From: Sagittula stellata E-37
Lineage (GTDB): Bacteria > Pseudomonadota > Alphaproteobacteria > Rhodobacterales > Rhodobacteraceae
DNA length: 64,000 nucleotides
Direction: 5' to 3'
NCBI RefSeq assembly: GCF_039724765.1
Contig: NZ_CP155729.1
Coordinates: forward strand, 1,674,001 to 1,738,000
Made by a program: the position numbers and the translations under genes. The notes beneath the pieces are model-generated. The model was given only the letters and a program-made list of their open reading frames with translations, had not been told where the DNA came from and did no database searches. How positions within the stretch are numbered: position 1 is the stretch's first letter; every line of letters begins with the position of its first letter. Below, piece after piece: positions 1 through 9,964 of the stretch.

Positions 1-27
1 GCTGTCGGTGATGCGGGGCGTCGTCAT
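1..27 (-). CDS. 5' end of an unidentified CDS leaving the window
   Basis: Only nine codons are visible (MTTPRITDS), reading off the left edge on the minus strand. The start is chosen because an AGGAGG ribosome binding site lies about five bases ahead of the ATG. It would be divergent from mraZ. The product cannot be identified from so little sequence. Confidence 0.4.
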
Positions 28-97
28 GGGGCCTCCTTTGCGCCCGGTATCTAGGAGCGTGCCGGGAGGGTCAAGATGAGCGTCCCACGGGATCCCA

Positions 98-136
98 TGG
101 GACGGCATGGCCGGTGATGCGTGGGAATGCATGGGA
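98..136 (+). promoter_or_regulatory. Putative MraZ box cluster 1 (TGGGA repeats)
   Basis: TGGGA occurs at 98-102, 122-126 and 132-136, and a degenerate TGGCC at 108-112. The last two are separated by exactly five bases, and 98 to 108 also has a 10-bp step. In E. coli, MraZ binds TGGGN direct repeats with 5-bp spacers upstream of its own operon, so autoregulation of mraZ is the natural reading. It lies 600 bp from the gene, so it may serve the divergent gene or a distant promoter. Confidence 0.5.
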
Positions 137-157
137 CAGGGGTGGTTTCGCCGAATC

Positions 158-197
158 CTCTGCGTGCGACTCGGCTGGAATTGGCCGAGTCGCAGAG
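158..197. other. Inverted repeat in the mraZ leader
   Basis: A perfect 11-bp stem (TGCGACTCGGC at 165-175, its complement at 184-194) encloses an 8-base loop. An overlapping alternative pairing uses CTCTGCG at 158-164 and CGCAGAG at 191-197. There is no T-run, so it is not an evident terminator. It could be an operator or a structured leader element. Confidence 0.45.
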
Positions 198-223
198 ATT
201 CACGGCGAGGTGAGATGATTCTC

Positions 224-232
224 TGTGGATAA
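224..232 (-). promoter_or_regulatory. Perfect DnaA box upstream of mraZ
   Basis: TGTGGATAA is the reverse complement of the consensus DnaA box TTATCCACA. It lies in non-coding DNA between the MraZ-like repeats. Control of division genes by DnaA is plausible, but a single box is weak evidence of function. Confidence 0.4.
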
Positions 233-297
233 GGCCGTATATCTGGCACTGATTTGTGACAAAAAAGATCCACATTCATGGTGGGGCTGCAATCATA

Positions 298-325
298 TGG
301 GAAACTGTGGGAAAAAATTTTGGGT
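298..325 (+). promoter_or_regulatory. Putative MraZ box cluster 2
   Basis: TGGGA at 298-302 and 308-312 are separated by exactly five bases, followed by TGGGT at 321-325 after an eight-base A/T-rich gap. The arrangement matches the direct-repeat operator bound by MraZ rings in E. coli. I see no convincing -35/-10 pair here. Confidence 0.55.
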
Positions 326-469
326 GCTGAAGTCGCCTACATCTTGTTGAGAGTTTCCCGCTTTTACACCAGATCGGGCAAGAATGTGGCCAAAATCGGC
401 ACAAAATCTTGCTCCGGAGCGGTCCGCAGCACCAGATGAAGGGTGCGGTTTCCGCGAATTCCTGTTGCC

Positions 470-484
470 TCCCATGATTTCCCA
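470..484 (-). promoter_or_regulatory. Putative MraZ box cluster 3, minus orientation
   Basis: TCCCA at 470-474 and 480-484 are separated by five bases, which reads TGGGA-N5-TGGGA on the minus strand. It is a third copy of the spacing seen at 122-136 and 298-312. It is the nearest to mraZ, about 270 bp ahead of the start codon. Confidence 0.45.
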
Positions 485-676
485 TGGCAAACCTAACTCA
501 CACGAAGAGAGACGGGCAAACGAGGCGCTAACGACCTCACACCGAACTCCAAAAACAACAATAGCAGGTTTCATACAGGCGCCCGCTTTCTTCGTGAACA
601 AAGAGATCCGGCGCGCGGGCGAGCAGACATCCCCCCAGGTGGCGCGCGCAGTCGGAGACACCCGCGATGCGGGTCA

Positions 677-727
677 GCGGCGGGTTGATCAGTGGCAGCA
701 GATCAACCCGCCGCATTTACGTTTTTA
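677..727 (+). terminator. Terminator-like hairpin just upstream of mraZ
   Basis: A perfect 14-bp stem (GCGGCGGGTTGATC at 677-690 with its complement at 701-714) with a 10-base loop is followed by a T-rich run ending in TTTTT. It has the form of a Rho-independent terminator and ends only about 24 bp before the mraZ start. It may attenuate transcription into the dcw operon, end a leader RNA, or shield mraZ from upstream reading. Confidence 0.6.
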
Positions 728-750
728 GGGGGCTTGGAGGGCCGAGGGCA

Positions 751-1257
751 GTGGGCCGCAGGCTGAGGTTCAGAGGCGAAAGTCGACACAAGGTCGATAC
801 GAAGGGGCGGGTCTCGATCCCGGCCTCTTTTCGCCGTGTCCTCGAGCAAGGCGACCCCGACTGGACCGAGGGCCTGAATCCGAACTTCGTGATCGTGTAC
901 GGCGACCACCGCCGCAAGTACCTTGAATGCTTCACCATTCAGGAGATGGAAGCGGTCGAGGACAAGATCTCGTCCAAGCCGCGCGGATCGCAGGAACGCA
1001 AGCTGCTGGAGCGGCTCTATTCCACCCAGTCCATGACGACCAGCGTCGACGAGACCGGGCGCATCGTGCTGCCCGCAAAGCTGCGCGCCAAGATCGGCAT
1101 CAGCGACGAGGCCTACTTTGCCTCCAACGTCGATACCTTCCAGATCTGGCAGCCCGCCACTTACGAGGCGGAGGAACTGGCGCAGACCGAGGAGTATCTC
1201 GACGACCTGCCCGACGACTTCGATCCGGCGCAATTGCTGGATGGGGCGGGGCTGTAA
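751..1257 (+). CDS. mraZ: Transcriptional regulator MraZ
   Basis: MraZ is the DNA-binding first gene of the dcw cluster and regulates it by binding TGGGN repeats. The 168-residue product carries the two AbrB-like half domains, each with its signature: DTKGRVSIPASFR near the N-terminus and DETGRIVLPAKLR in the middle. The GTG at 751 is preferred because it gives the usual start GRR(L)RFRGES and follows GGAGG by about ten bases; the open frame extends further upstream but into the hairpin region. The stop codon touches the rsmH start codon, so the two are translationally coupled. The leader contains three candidate self-binding sites. Confidence 0.93.
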   Translation: MGRRLRFRGESRHKVDTKGRVSIPASFRRVLEQGDPDWTEGLNPNFVIVYGDHRRKYLECFTIQEMEAVEDKISSKPRGSQERKLLERLYSTQSMTTSVDETGRIVLPAKLRAKIGISDEAYFASNVDTFQIWQPATYEAEELAQTEEYLDDLPDDFDPAQLLDGAGL

Positions 1258-2250
1258 ATGGCAGCCGCGGATCGCATCCAGGGGGAGGCACCGCACGTTC
1301 CCGTCCTGCTGGCACCGCTGTTGCGAGAGGTCGCGCCGGTCCGCGGCGTCTGGATCGACGGGACCTTCGGCGCGGGCGGCTATGCACGCGGATTGGTGGA
1401 GGCCGGGGCGGAGCGCGTCATCGGCATAGACCGCGATCCGCTGGCGCACGAAATGGCGGCGGCGTGGCTGGACGACTGGCCGGCAATCTCCCTTGTTCGG
1501 GAAAATTTCTGCAATATGGACAAGGTCGCCGACAGTGCCGATGGTGTGGTGCTGGATCTTGGCGTGTCGTCCATGCAGCTCGATCTGGCCGAGCGCGGAT
1601 TTTCGTTCATGCGGGACGGGCCGCTCGACATGCGGATGGGGCAGGCGGGGCCGACGGCGGCCGATCTTGTAAATGACTTGTCTGAGAGCGAACTGGCGGA
1701 CGTTCTTTATGTATACGGTGAAGAGCGGCAGTCGCGCCGGATCGCCCGCCGGATCGTGGAGCATCGCCCGTTTTTGACGACGCTGGAACTGGCCGGGCTG
1801 ATCGAGCGGACGATCGGACGCACCAAGCCGGGTCAGGCCCATGCGGCCACCCGCAGTTTCCAAGCGCTCCGGATCGCGGTGAACGGTGAATACGAAGCGC
1901 TCTGGCAGGGGCTGATGGCGGCGGAACGGGTGCTGAAGCCCGGCGGCATGCTGGCGGTGGTCACCTTCCATTCGGTCGAAGACCGGATGGTGAAGCGTTT
2001 CCTGCAGTTGCATGGCGACAGGAAACGCCACGTCAACCGGTATGCCACCGAGACGCCCGAGGCCGAGGCGCCGTTCGAGATCGTCACGCGCAAGGCCGTC
2101 GGACCGGACAAGGACGAGCTGACCGCGAACCCGCGCGCACGGTCAGCCAAGCTTCGCGTGGCGCGCCGCACCGACCTGCCCGCCGAGGCGGTCGCCGCGG
2201 ACGAGATTGCCATGCCCATGCTCAAAGCGACTACAAAGGGGAAAAACTGA
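1258..2250 (+). CDS. rsmH: 16S rRNA (cytosine(1402)-N4)-methyltransferase RsmH
   Basis: RsmH (MraW) methylates N4 of C1402 in 16S rRNA using S-adenosylmethionine. The 330-residue protein starts with the typical [13 protein letters not shown] segment and has the SAM-binding motif DGTFGAGGY, then [10 protein letters not shown] and a C-terminal [13 protein letters not shown]. Its ATG directly follows the mraZ stop with no spacer. Second gene of the dcw operon, one base before ftsL. Confidence 0.97.
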   Translation: MAAADRIQGEAPHVPVLLAPLLREVAPVRGVWIDGTFGAGGYARGLVEAGAERVIGIDRDPLAHEMAAAWLDDWPAISLVRENFCNMDKVADSADGVVLDLGVSSMQLDLAERGFSFMRDGPLDMRMGQAGPTAADLVNDLSESELADVLYVYGEERQSRRIARRIVEHRPFLTTLELAGLIERTIGRTKPGQAHAATRSFQALRIAVNGEYEALWQGLMAAERVLKPGGMLAVVTFHSVEDRMVKRFLQLHGDRKRHVNRYATETPEAEAPFEIVTRKAVGPDKDELTANPRARSAKLRVARRTDLPAEAVAADEIAMPMLKATTKGKN

Positions 2251-2251
2251 T

Positions 2252-2599
2252 ATGCGCACGCTGTTGTTCATCCTTTCGGCGCTGGCGGTGATCGGCTCGG
2301 GCTACTGGGCCTACCGCGAGAACTACCAGACGCAGGACGAGCTGGACCACGTCGCCGGACTGCGCCGCGAAATCGGCGCGGCGCGCGAACGGCTGTCGAT
2401 CCTGAGGGCGGAGTGGGCCTATCTCAACCGCCCCGACCGTTTGCGCGACCTGGCCGAGATGAACTTCGACAAGCTGCAGCTTCTGTCCCTGCGTCCCGAC
2501 CAGTTCGGGCTGATCGTGCAGGTGGCCTATCCGCTGCCGCCGGAGCTGACCCTGGACGGGGTCGAGGAAGTCACCACGAGGGGAGCGACCAACCCATGA
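2252..2599 (+). CDS. ftsL: Cell division protein FtsL
   Basis: FtsL is a small bitopic divisome protein that partners FtsB and FtsQ and helps activate septal synthesis. The 115-residue protein has a short N-terminus, one membrane segment (about residues 3-20) and a heptad-like periplasmic coiled coil (about 27-55), then the LRPDQFG segment. The start at 2252 is chosen because the hydrophobic segment follows at once; an upstream in-frame ATG lies inside rsmH. The gene overlaps ftsI by ATGA. Confidence 0.9.
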   Translation: MRTLLFILSALAVIGSGYWAYRENYQTQDELDHVAGLRREIGAARERLSILRAEWAYLNRPDRLRDLAEMNFDKLQLLSLRPDQFGLIVQVAYPLPPELTLDGVEEVTTRGATNP

Positions 2600-4392
2600 C
2601 ACGCGTGCCGTTGCGCCCGTTGGCGCGCATTCTCGAAGCCCGTCGCAAGGGCGAGAACCCGGACGCCATCGAGAAGGAAAACCGCCGCATCCGCCACGAG
2701 GCGATGCGCGACAGGATGCGCCTGCGCGCCGAGGGCCGGCTGCTGGTGCTGGCGATGATGTTCTTCTGTGCCTACGGGGTGATCGGGGCGCGCATGGGCA
2801 TGTTGTCGGCCTCCGAACCCGAAGAGCCGCGGGCCCAGACCTCGGGCGCCTCGATCATCGCCAGCCGCGCCGACATCGTGGACCGCCACGGGCGTATCCT
2901 TGCGACCAACATGTCGACGCATTCGCTTTATGCGCACCCCAACCAGATGATCGACCCGGAGCGCGCGGCATTGCGGTTGGCCGAGATCTTCCCGGATCTC
3001 GACGGCGAGAAGCTGGCCAAGCGGTTCATGGACCCCAAGCGCAAGTTCCTGTGGGTGAAGAAGAAACTGAGCCCCGAGCAGATGCAGGCCGTGCATGACA
3101 TCGGTGAGCCGGGGCTGCTGTTCGGTCCGCGCGAGATGCGGCTTTATCCCAACGGCGCACTGGCATCGCACGTTCTGGGCGGTGCCTCCTTCGGGGCAGA
3201 GGGTGTGCATTCCGCAGAGGTGATCGGCACCGCGGGGATCGAGAAGTTCTTTGACAAGGACCTGCGCGATCCCGCCCGCGAGGGTGTGCCGCTGACCCTG
3301 TCCATCGACCTGACGGTTCAGGCGGCGGCAGAGGAAGTGCTGAACGCGGGTATGAAACTGATGAACGCCAGGGGCGCGGCCTCTGTCCTTCTGGATGTGC
3401 ACACCGGAGAGGTGCTGGCCATCGTGTCGCTGCCGGATTTCGACCCGAACGACCGTCCGCGCCCGCCGACCGAAGGCAGCCCGTCCGACTCGCCGCTGTT
3501 CAACCGTGCGGTACAGGGCGTGTACGAGCTGGGCTCGACCTTCAAGATCTTCGCCGCCGCGCAGGCCATGCAGCTTGGGCTGGTCAATTCGAGCACGGTG
3601 ATCGACACCTCGCCGCCCTTCAAGGTCGGGGGCCACCGGATCGGCGAGTTCCAGAACCACAACTACGGCAAGCTGTCGGTCGAGAAGATCATCGTGAAGT
3701 CCTCGAACCGGGGCACGGGCAAGCTGGCGCTGGCCATCGGCCCGACCCGCCAGCAGGACTTCCTGAAGGCTTTGGGCCTGTTCGACGCGACGCCGCTGGA
3801 GATCGTCGAGGCCTCCGGGGGCAAGCCGCTCTGGCCGTCGCGCTGGACCGATCTTTCGGCGGTGACGATTTCTTACGGGCACGGGATTTCCACGACACCG
3901 CTGCACCTTGCGGCCGGATACGCGGCCATCGCCAACGGCGGTCACATCGTGAAACCGACGCTGCTGAAGCAGTCCGGCCCGCGTTACCAGGATGTGATCC
4001 TGCGCGAGGATGTGGCCCATGATGCGCTGCACATGCTGCGGCAGGTTGTGGCCAGCGAGGACGGCACGGCCTCCTTCGCGGAGGTGCCCGGCTACCACGT
4101 GGGCGGCAAGACCGGCACGGCGGACAAACCGAAGGAGCGCGGGGGCGGTTACTACAAGGACAAGGTCATCGCGACCTTCGCCTCGATCTTCCCGGCAAAC
4201 GATCCGAAATACGTGCTGGTGGTGACGCTGGACGAACCGGTGGAGACCTCGGGCGCCAAGCCGCGCCGCACCGCGGGCTGGACGGCAGTGCCGGTCGCGG
4301 CCGAGATGATCGGCAGGATCGCGCCGCTGTTGGGCTTGCGTCCGGACTATGAAACGGGGCAATTGGACATGAGCATGAATGCCTCGGACTAG
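2596..4392 (+). CDS. ftsI: Septal peptidoglycan transpeptidase FtsI (PBP3)
   Basis: FtsI cross-links septal peptidoglycan together with FtsW. The 598-residue protein has a basic cytoplasmic tail, one membrane anchor (about residues 48-68), a class B PBP dimerisation domain and the transpeptidase domain with all three motifs: SxxK as STFK at 314-317 (Ser314 nucleophile), SxN as SSN at 369-371 and KTG at 505-507. The ATG overlaps the ftsL stop, which implies coupled translation. It is a beta-lactam target. Confidence 0.96.
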   Translation: MTRVPLRPLARILEARRKGENPDAIEKENRRIRHEAMRDRMRLRAEGRLLVLAMMFFCAYGVIGARMGMLSASEPEEPRAQTSGASIIASRADIVDRHGRILATNMSTHSLYAHPNQMIDPERAALRLAEIFPDLDGEKLAKRFMDPKRKFLWVKKKLSPEQMQAVHDIGEPGLLFGPREMRLYPNGALASHVLGGASFGAEGVHSAEVIGTAGIEKFFDKDLRDPAREGVPLTLSIDLTVQAAAEEVLNAGMKLMNARGAASVLLDVHTGEVLAIVSLPDFDPNDRPRPPTEGSPSDSPLFNRAVQGVYELGSTFKIFAAAQAMQLGLVNSSTVIDTSPPFKVGGHRIGEFQNHNYGKLSVEKIIVKSSNRGTGKLALAIGPTRQQDFLKALGLFDATPLEIVEASGGKPLWPSRWTDLSAVTISYGHGISTTPLHLAAGYAAIANGGHIVKPTLLKQSGPRYQDVILREDVAHDALHMLRQVVASEDGTASFAEVPGYHVGGKTGTADKPKERGGGYYKDKVIATFASIFPANDPKYVLVVTLDEPVETSGAKPRRTAGWTAVPVAAEMIGRIAPLLGLRPDYETGQLDMSMNASD

Positions 4393-4451
4393 GGATCTGG
4401 CCGCCGCCGGGGCAGGGGGAAATGTGCCAGCGAAAAGCCGGGAAATCTAAG

Positions 4452-5942
4452 ATGTCGTCTGACGGGACAGTGGTGAAAAGCCTGAGGGATCTGGGCCTGA
4501 CGGCCCGGGGCGGGCGCGACGTCAAGGTCACCGACCTTGCTGTCGACAGCCGCGATGTGCGGGAAGGTTACCTGTTCGCCGCCCTGCCGGGCACGCGCGT
4601 CCACGGGGCCGAATTCATCCAGTACGCGCTGCGGATGGGCGCGGGGGCGGTGCTGACGGATGCCGCCGGGGCGAAGATCGCCGCGGATGTGCTGGGCGGT
4701 GCCGACGCGGCGCTGATCGTGGCCGAAGATCCGCGCCAGGCGCTGGCCTATACATCCGCCCTGTGGTTCGGCGCGCAGCCCGAGACCATGGTGGCGGTGA
4801 CCGGGACCAACGGCAAGACGTCCGTGGCGACCTTCACGCGTCAGATCTGGCAGGAGCTGGGATTGCGCGCGGTCAACTTGGGCACCACGGGGGTCGAGGG
4901 CGACTGGACCGCGCCGCTGAAACACACCACGCCGGAGCCAATCACCTTGCACCGGATGCTGGCCGGTGCGGCGGAGTCGGGCGTGACCCACGCCGCGATG
5001 GAGGCCTCGTCCCACGGCTTGTCGCAGCGGCGGCTCGACGGGGTGCAACTGATGGCGGCGGGGTTCACGAACTTCACGCAGGATCACCTCGACTATCACG
5101 CGAGCTTCGAGGACTACTTTGCCGCAAAGGCGGGGCTTTTCGCCCGTGTCCTTCCGGAGGACGGGGTGGCCGTCATCAACATCGACGATCCGCGCGGCGT
5201 CGACATGGTGGCGATTGCGCGGGCGCGCGGGCAGGAGGTGCTGACCGTGGGCCGCGAAGCTGCGGACATCTGTCTGGAGGCGCAGCGCTTCGACGCCACG
5301 GGCCAGGAGATCCGGCTGAGTTTCGAGGGCGAAGTGCGTCAGGAGCGGCTTGGCCTGATCGGCGGTTTCCAGGCCGACAACGTCCTGCTGGCGGCGGGGC
5401 TGGTCATCGCCTGCGGCGGCGACCCGGACGACGTCTTCGATGTGTTGCCGATGCTTGGCACGGTGCGCGGGCGCATGCAGCTTGCCGCGATGCGCGACAA
5501 TGGCGCGGCGGTCTTCGTCGACTATGCCCATACGCCGGATGCGGTGGCGACGGCCATCAAGGCGCTGCGCCCGCATGTCATGGGACGGCTCGTGGCCATT
5601 GTCGGGGCCGGCGGCGACCGGGACAAGGGCAAGCGGCTCCTGATGGGTCAGGCGGCGGCAGAGTTCGCCGACAGCGTGATCGTGACGGACGACAACCCGC
5701 GCTCGGAGGACCCGGCGTCGATCCGCGCCATGGTCATGGAGGGCGCCCCGGAGGCGCTGGAAGTGGGCGACCGGGCAGAAGCGATCCTGCGCGGCGTCGA
5801 CGCCCTCGGGCCGGGGGATGCCCTGCTCATTTGCGGCAAGGGGCATGAAAGCGGGCAGATCGTGGGTGACACGGTCTTTCCCTTCGACGACGCGGAGCAG
5901 GCCAGCGTTGCCGTGTCGGCATTGGACGGAAAGGGCCTGTGA
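4452..5942 (+). CDS. murE: UDP-MurNAc-L-Ala-D-Glu:meso-DAP ligase MurE
   Basis: MurE adds the third amino acid to the peptidoglycan precursor. The ATP-binding motif TGTNGKTSVATF and the DNPRSEDP motif are present; DNPR is the known signature for meso-diaminopimelate over lysine. The protein is 496 residues from the ATG at 4452; an in-frame ATG at 4422 would add ten residues and has a G-rich stretch just ahead, so the start is not certain. Its stop overlaps the murF start (TGATG). Confidence 0.95.
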   Translation: MSSDGTVVKSLRDLGLTARGGRDVKVTDLAVDSRDVREGYLFAALPGTRVHGAEFIQYALRMGAGAVLTDAAGAKIAADVLGGADAALIVAEDPRQALAYTSALWFGAQPETMVAVTGTNGKTSVATFTRQIWQELGLRAVNLGTTGVEGDWTAPLKHTTPEPITLHRMLAGAAESGVTHAAMEASSHGLSQRRLDGVQLMAAGFTNFTQDHLDYHASFEDYFAAKAGLFARVLPEDGVAVINIDDPRGVDMVAIARARGQEVLTVGREAADICLEAQRFDATGQEIRLSFEGEVRQERLGLIGGFQADNVLLAAGLVIACGGDPDDVFDVLPMLGTVRGRMQLAAMRDNGAAVFVDYAHTPDAVATAIKALRPHVMGRLVAIVGAGGDRDKGKRLLMGQAAAEFADSVIVTDDNPRSEDPASIRAMVMEGAPEALEVGDRAEAILRGVDALGPGDALLICGKGHESGQIVGDTVFPFDDAEQASVAVSALDGKGL

Positions 5943-7375
5943 TGCTCTGGACGGCGGCAGAGGCGGCGGCGGCCACCGGCGGACGCGTGGCGTCAGACTG
6001 GGTGGCGTCGGGCGTGTCGATCGACACGCGCAGCATCGCACCCGGTGATCTGTTCGTGGCGCTGAAGGCGGCGCGGGACGGGCATGACTTCGTCGCTCAG
6101 GCGCTTGAGAAAGGCGCGGCTGCGGCGCTGGTCAGCCGCATTCCCGAGGGTGTGGACAACTCTGAAAAGCTGTTGCTGGTCGATGACGTGCAGACCGGAC
6201 TTGAAGCGTTGGGCGAAGCAGCCCGCGCGCGGTTCGGCGGGCGTGTCGTGGCAGTGACCGGATCGGTGGGGAAGACCTCTACCAAGGAGATGCTGCGCAC
6301 GGTGCTGTCGGAGCAGGGCACGGTCCACGCGGCCGAGAAATCCTACAACAACCACTGGGGCGTGCCGCTGACGCTGGCGCGGATGCCGAAGGACGCCGAT
6401 TTCGCGGTGATCGAGATCGGCATGAACCATCCCGGAGAAATCGCACCGCTGGCCCGCATGGCCCGGCCGCATGTCGCGATGGTCACCATCGTCGCGCCCG
6501 CGCACCTTGCCGCCTTCGAGAACCTCGAAGGCATCGCGCGGGAAAAGGCGTCGATCTTCGAGGGGCTGGAGCCGGACGGAATCGCGATCTACAACGGCGA
6601 TCTGGCGGTCAGCGGCATCCTGCGCGACAAGGCCGCCGAGACTGCACGGAAGTCGATCTCCTTCGGCGAAACGGCGGGCACGCATCACCGCCTGACCTCG
6701 GTCCAGGTCATGGACGCCTGCACCGTGGCAACGGGCCGGGCGTGGCGCGTTCCACTGTTGTTCAAGGTGATGGTGCCGGGGCGGCACTTCGCGATGAACG
6801 CGATGGGTGTGATGGCGGTGATCTCGGCACTGCGGCTCGACCGGGCACTGGCGGTCAACGCCCTGGCGCAGTGGAACCCGGGCGCGGGGCGCGGCCTGCG
6901 CGAACAGATCCGGCTGGACCCTGTGGACGACCGTCTGACCCTGGAACTCATTGACGACGCTTACAATTCGAACCCGGCGAGCCTGGGTGCGGCGCTGGAG
7001 GTGCTGGCCGCCGCCGGAACCCACGACCACGTGGGGCGCCGCGACAAGGGGCGCCGGATTGCCTACTTGGGCGACATGAAGGAACTGGGCGCGCAGGAAG
7101 TCACGCTGCACGAGGCGCTGGCCACCAGCCCGTGGATCGAGAAGATCGACCTCGTGCATTGCGTCGGTCCGCTGATGCGTGCGCTGTGGATGAAGCTGCC
7201 GCGCGAGAAGCGCGGACACTGGACCGAGACCGCCGACAAGATGGCGGAAGGGGTTGTCCGCGACCTTGACGCAGGCGACGTCGTGTTGGCCAAGGGATCG
7301 CTTTCGATGGGGCTGGGGCGCGTGGTTGACGCGATCCGGAAAATGCGCCAAGCCCCCGCAGATGTGGACGGTTGA
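5942..7375 (+). CDS. murF: UDP-MurNAc-tripeptide--D-alanyl-D-alanine ligase MurF
   Basis: MurF attaches D-Ala-D-Ala to complete the UDP-MurNAc-pentapeptide in the cytoplasm. The 477-residue protein has the Mur ligase ATP loop [14 protein letters not shown], the middle-domain motif [10 protein letters not shown] and the C-terminal [10 protein letters not shown]. The start ATG overlaps the murE TGA; a GTG three bases earlier is also possible. It precedes mraY by 11 bp. Confidence 0.95.
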   Translation: MLWTAAEAAAATGGRVASDWVASGVSIDTRSIAPGDLFVALKAARDGHDFVAQALEKGAAAALVSRIPEGVDNSEKLLLVDDVQTGLEALGEAARARFGGRVVAVTGSVGKTSTKEMLRTVLSEQGTVHAAEKSYNNHWGVPLTLARMPKDADFAVIEIGMNHPGEIAPLARMARPHVAMVTIVAPAHLAAFENLEGIAREKASIFEGLEPDGIAIYNGDLAVSGILRDKAAETARKSISFGETAGTHHRLTSVQVMDACTVATGRAWRVPLLFKVMVPGRHFAMNAMGVMAVISALRLDRALAVNALAQWNPGAGRGLREQIRLDPVDDRLTLELIDDAYNSNPASLGAALEVLAAAGTHDHVGRRDKGRRIAYLGDMKELGAQEVTLHEALATSPWIEKIDLVHCVGPLMRALWMKLPREKRGHWTETADKMAEGVVRDLDAGDVVLAKGSLSMGLGRVVDAIRKMRQAPADVDG

Positions 7376-7386
7376 GAGGACCAAGC

Positions 7387-8469
<1,083 letters not shown>

Positions 8470-8563
8470 CGCAAAGGAGCGCGCGTGCCGCGCGCGCAGG
8501 TTGTCTCGTCATCGGCCTGCGGCCTCTTCCTCGGGCCGCATCCGTCCACTCTGGGAGCGAAAG

Positions 8564-9964
8564 ATGATACCTGTTCAAGGATTTGAAGGGGCGACCGTCG
8601 CCGTTCTGGGACTGGGACGTTCCGGTCTGGCGGCAGCGCGGGCGCTGCGCGCGGGCGGCGCTCAGGTGGTGGTCTGGGACGACACGCCCCGGGCGCGCGC
8701 GGCCGCCGAGGCAGACGGCTTCGAGGTGCGCGAACTGAACCGCGAGAGCGCCTTCGACGACGTGGCCTGCCTTGTGACCTCGCCCGGCATTCCGCATCTC
8801 TACCCGGCGCCGAACCCGGCGACCGCCGCCGCGCTGAAGGCGGGCGTGCCGGTCGACAACGACATCGGGTTGTTCTTCCGTTCCTTCGGGGCGGACTTCG
8901 ACAGATTCGAGAGGCCGCCGCGCGTGGTGGCCGTGACCGGGTCGAACGGCAAGTCGACCACCTCGGCGCTGATCCACCATATCCTGACCGCCAGCGTGCG
9001 CAGCAGCCAGCTGGCGGGGAACATCGGTCGCGGCGTGCTGGACATCGACCCGCCGGAAGACGGCGGCGTCGTCGTACTGGAGCTGTCGTCCTACCAGACG
9101 GAGCTGGCGCGGGCGCTGACGCCGGACGTGGCGGTGTTCACCAACCTGTCGCCGGACCACCTGGACCGGCACGGCGGCCTTGGCGGCTACTTCGCGGCCA
9201 AGCGGCGACTCTTCGCAGAGGGTGGGCCGGATCGGTGCGTGATCGGCGTGGACGAGGTCGAGGGTCAGTTCCTGGCCGGACAGATGGCCGAGGGGCGTGC
9301 CGACGACCGGGTGATCCGGGTCGCGACGCACAAGCTGACCGGGCCGGGCTGGATGGTCTTTGCCCGCAAGGGGTTCTTGTCGGAGTGGCGCAAGGGCCGG
9401 CAGATCGCGTCGGTCGATCTGCGCGATGTGGCCGGTTTGCCTGGTGCGCACAACCATCAGAACGCCTGTGCCGCCTGGGCCGCCTGCCGTTCGTTGGGTC
9501 TTGGCCCGCGCGAGATCGAGGCGGGGCTAAGGTCCTTTGCCGGGCTGCCGCACCGGTCGCAGCGCATCGCTGAGCAGGGCGGGGTGATCTTCGTCAACGA
9601 TTCCAAGGCGACCAACGTGGATTCCGCGTTGAAGGCCTTGCTGGCCTTCGACCGCATCCGCTGGGTCTGTGGCGGGCTGATGAAGGAGGGCGGGCTTGCG
9701 GCGCTTGAACCGGGGCTGAACCACGTGGCGAAGGCCTATGTGATCGGGCGCGAACCCGAGGGGTTCGCCCTGCAACTGGGCGGCGTCGAAGCCGAACTTT
9801 GCGGCACGATGGACCAGGCCGTGGCGCGGGCGGCGGAGGATGCGCAGCCCGGAGACGTTGTGCTGCTTGCGCCTGCCGCGGCCAGTTTCGACCAGTACGA
9901 CAACTTCGAGAAGCGCGGAGAGGATTTTGTGGCGAACGTTCAGAAGGTTCTGGCGAAAGGCTAA
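8564..9964 (+). CDS. murD: UDP-MurNAc-L-alanine--D-glutamate ligase MurD
   Basis: MurD adds D-glutamate to UDP-MurNAc-L-Ala. The 466-residue protein has an N-terminal nucleotide fold ([16 protein letters not shown]), the ATP loop [14 protein letters not shown], and FVNDSKATN and [12 protein letters not shown] in the C-terminal domain. The ATG at 8564 gives the normal N-terminus; the frame upstream is spacer DNA. Its last bases overlap the 3' end of the convergent flavoprotein gene by four bases. Confidence 0.95.
   Translation: MIPVQGFEGATVAVLGLGRSGLAAARALRAGGAQVVVWDDTPRARAAAEADGFEVRELNRESAFDDVACLVTSPGIPHLYPAPNPATAAALKAGVPVDNDIGLFFRSFGADFDRFERPPRVVAVTGSNGKSTTSALIHHILTASVRSSQLAGNIGRGVLDIDPPEDGGVVVLELSSYQTELARALTPDVAVFTNLSPDHLDRHGGLGGYFAAKRRLFAEGGPDRCVIGVDEVEGQFLAGQMAEGRADDRVIRVATHKLTGPGWMVFARKGFLSEWRKGRQIASVDLRDVAGLPGAHNHQNACAAWAACRSLGLGPREIEAGLRSFAGLPHRSQRIAEQGGVIFVNDSKATNVDSALKALLAFDRIRWVCGGLMKEGGLAALEPGLNHVAKAYVIGREPEGFALQLGGVEAELCGTMDQAVARAAEDAQPGDVVLLAPAAASFDQYDNFEKRGEDFVANVQKVLAKG

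Noticed and set aside
298..340. -35/-10 promoter at the second MraZ-like cluster
   Set aside because: No pair of boxes with acceptable spacing and match was found.
384..728. 114-residue frame in the mraZ leader
   Set aside because: No ribosome binding site, no family, and it runs into the terminator-like hairpin.
703..2031. Long antisense open frame over mraZ and rsmH
   Set aside because: It lies opposite two certain genes and its residue composition (many Arg, His, Gln) is typical of high G+C shadow frames.
2527..4362. 611-residue antisense frame over ftsI
   Set aside because: Shadow of ftsI; no recognisable domain and no ribosome binding site.
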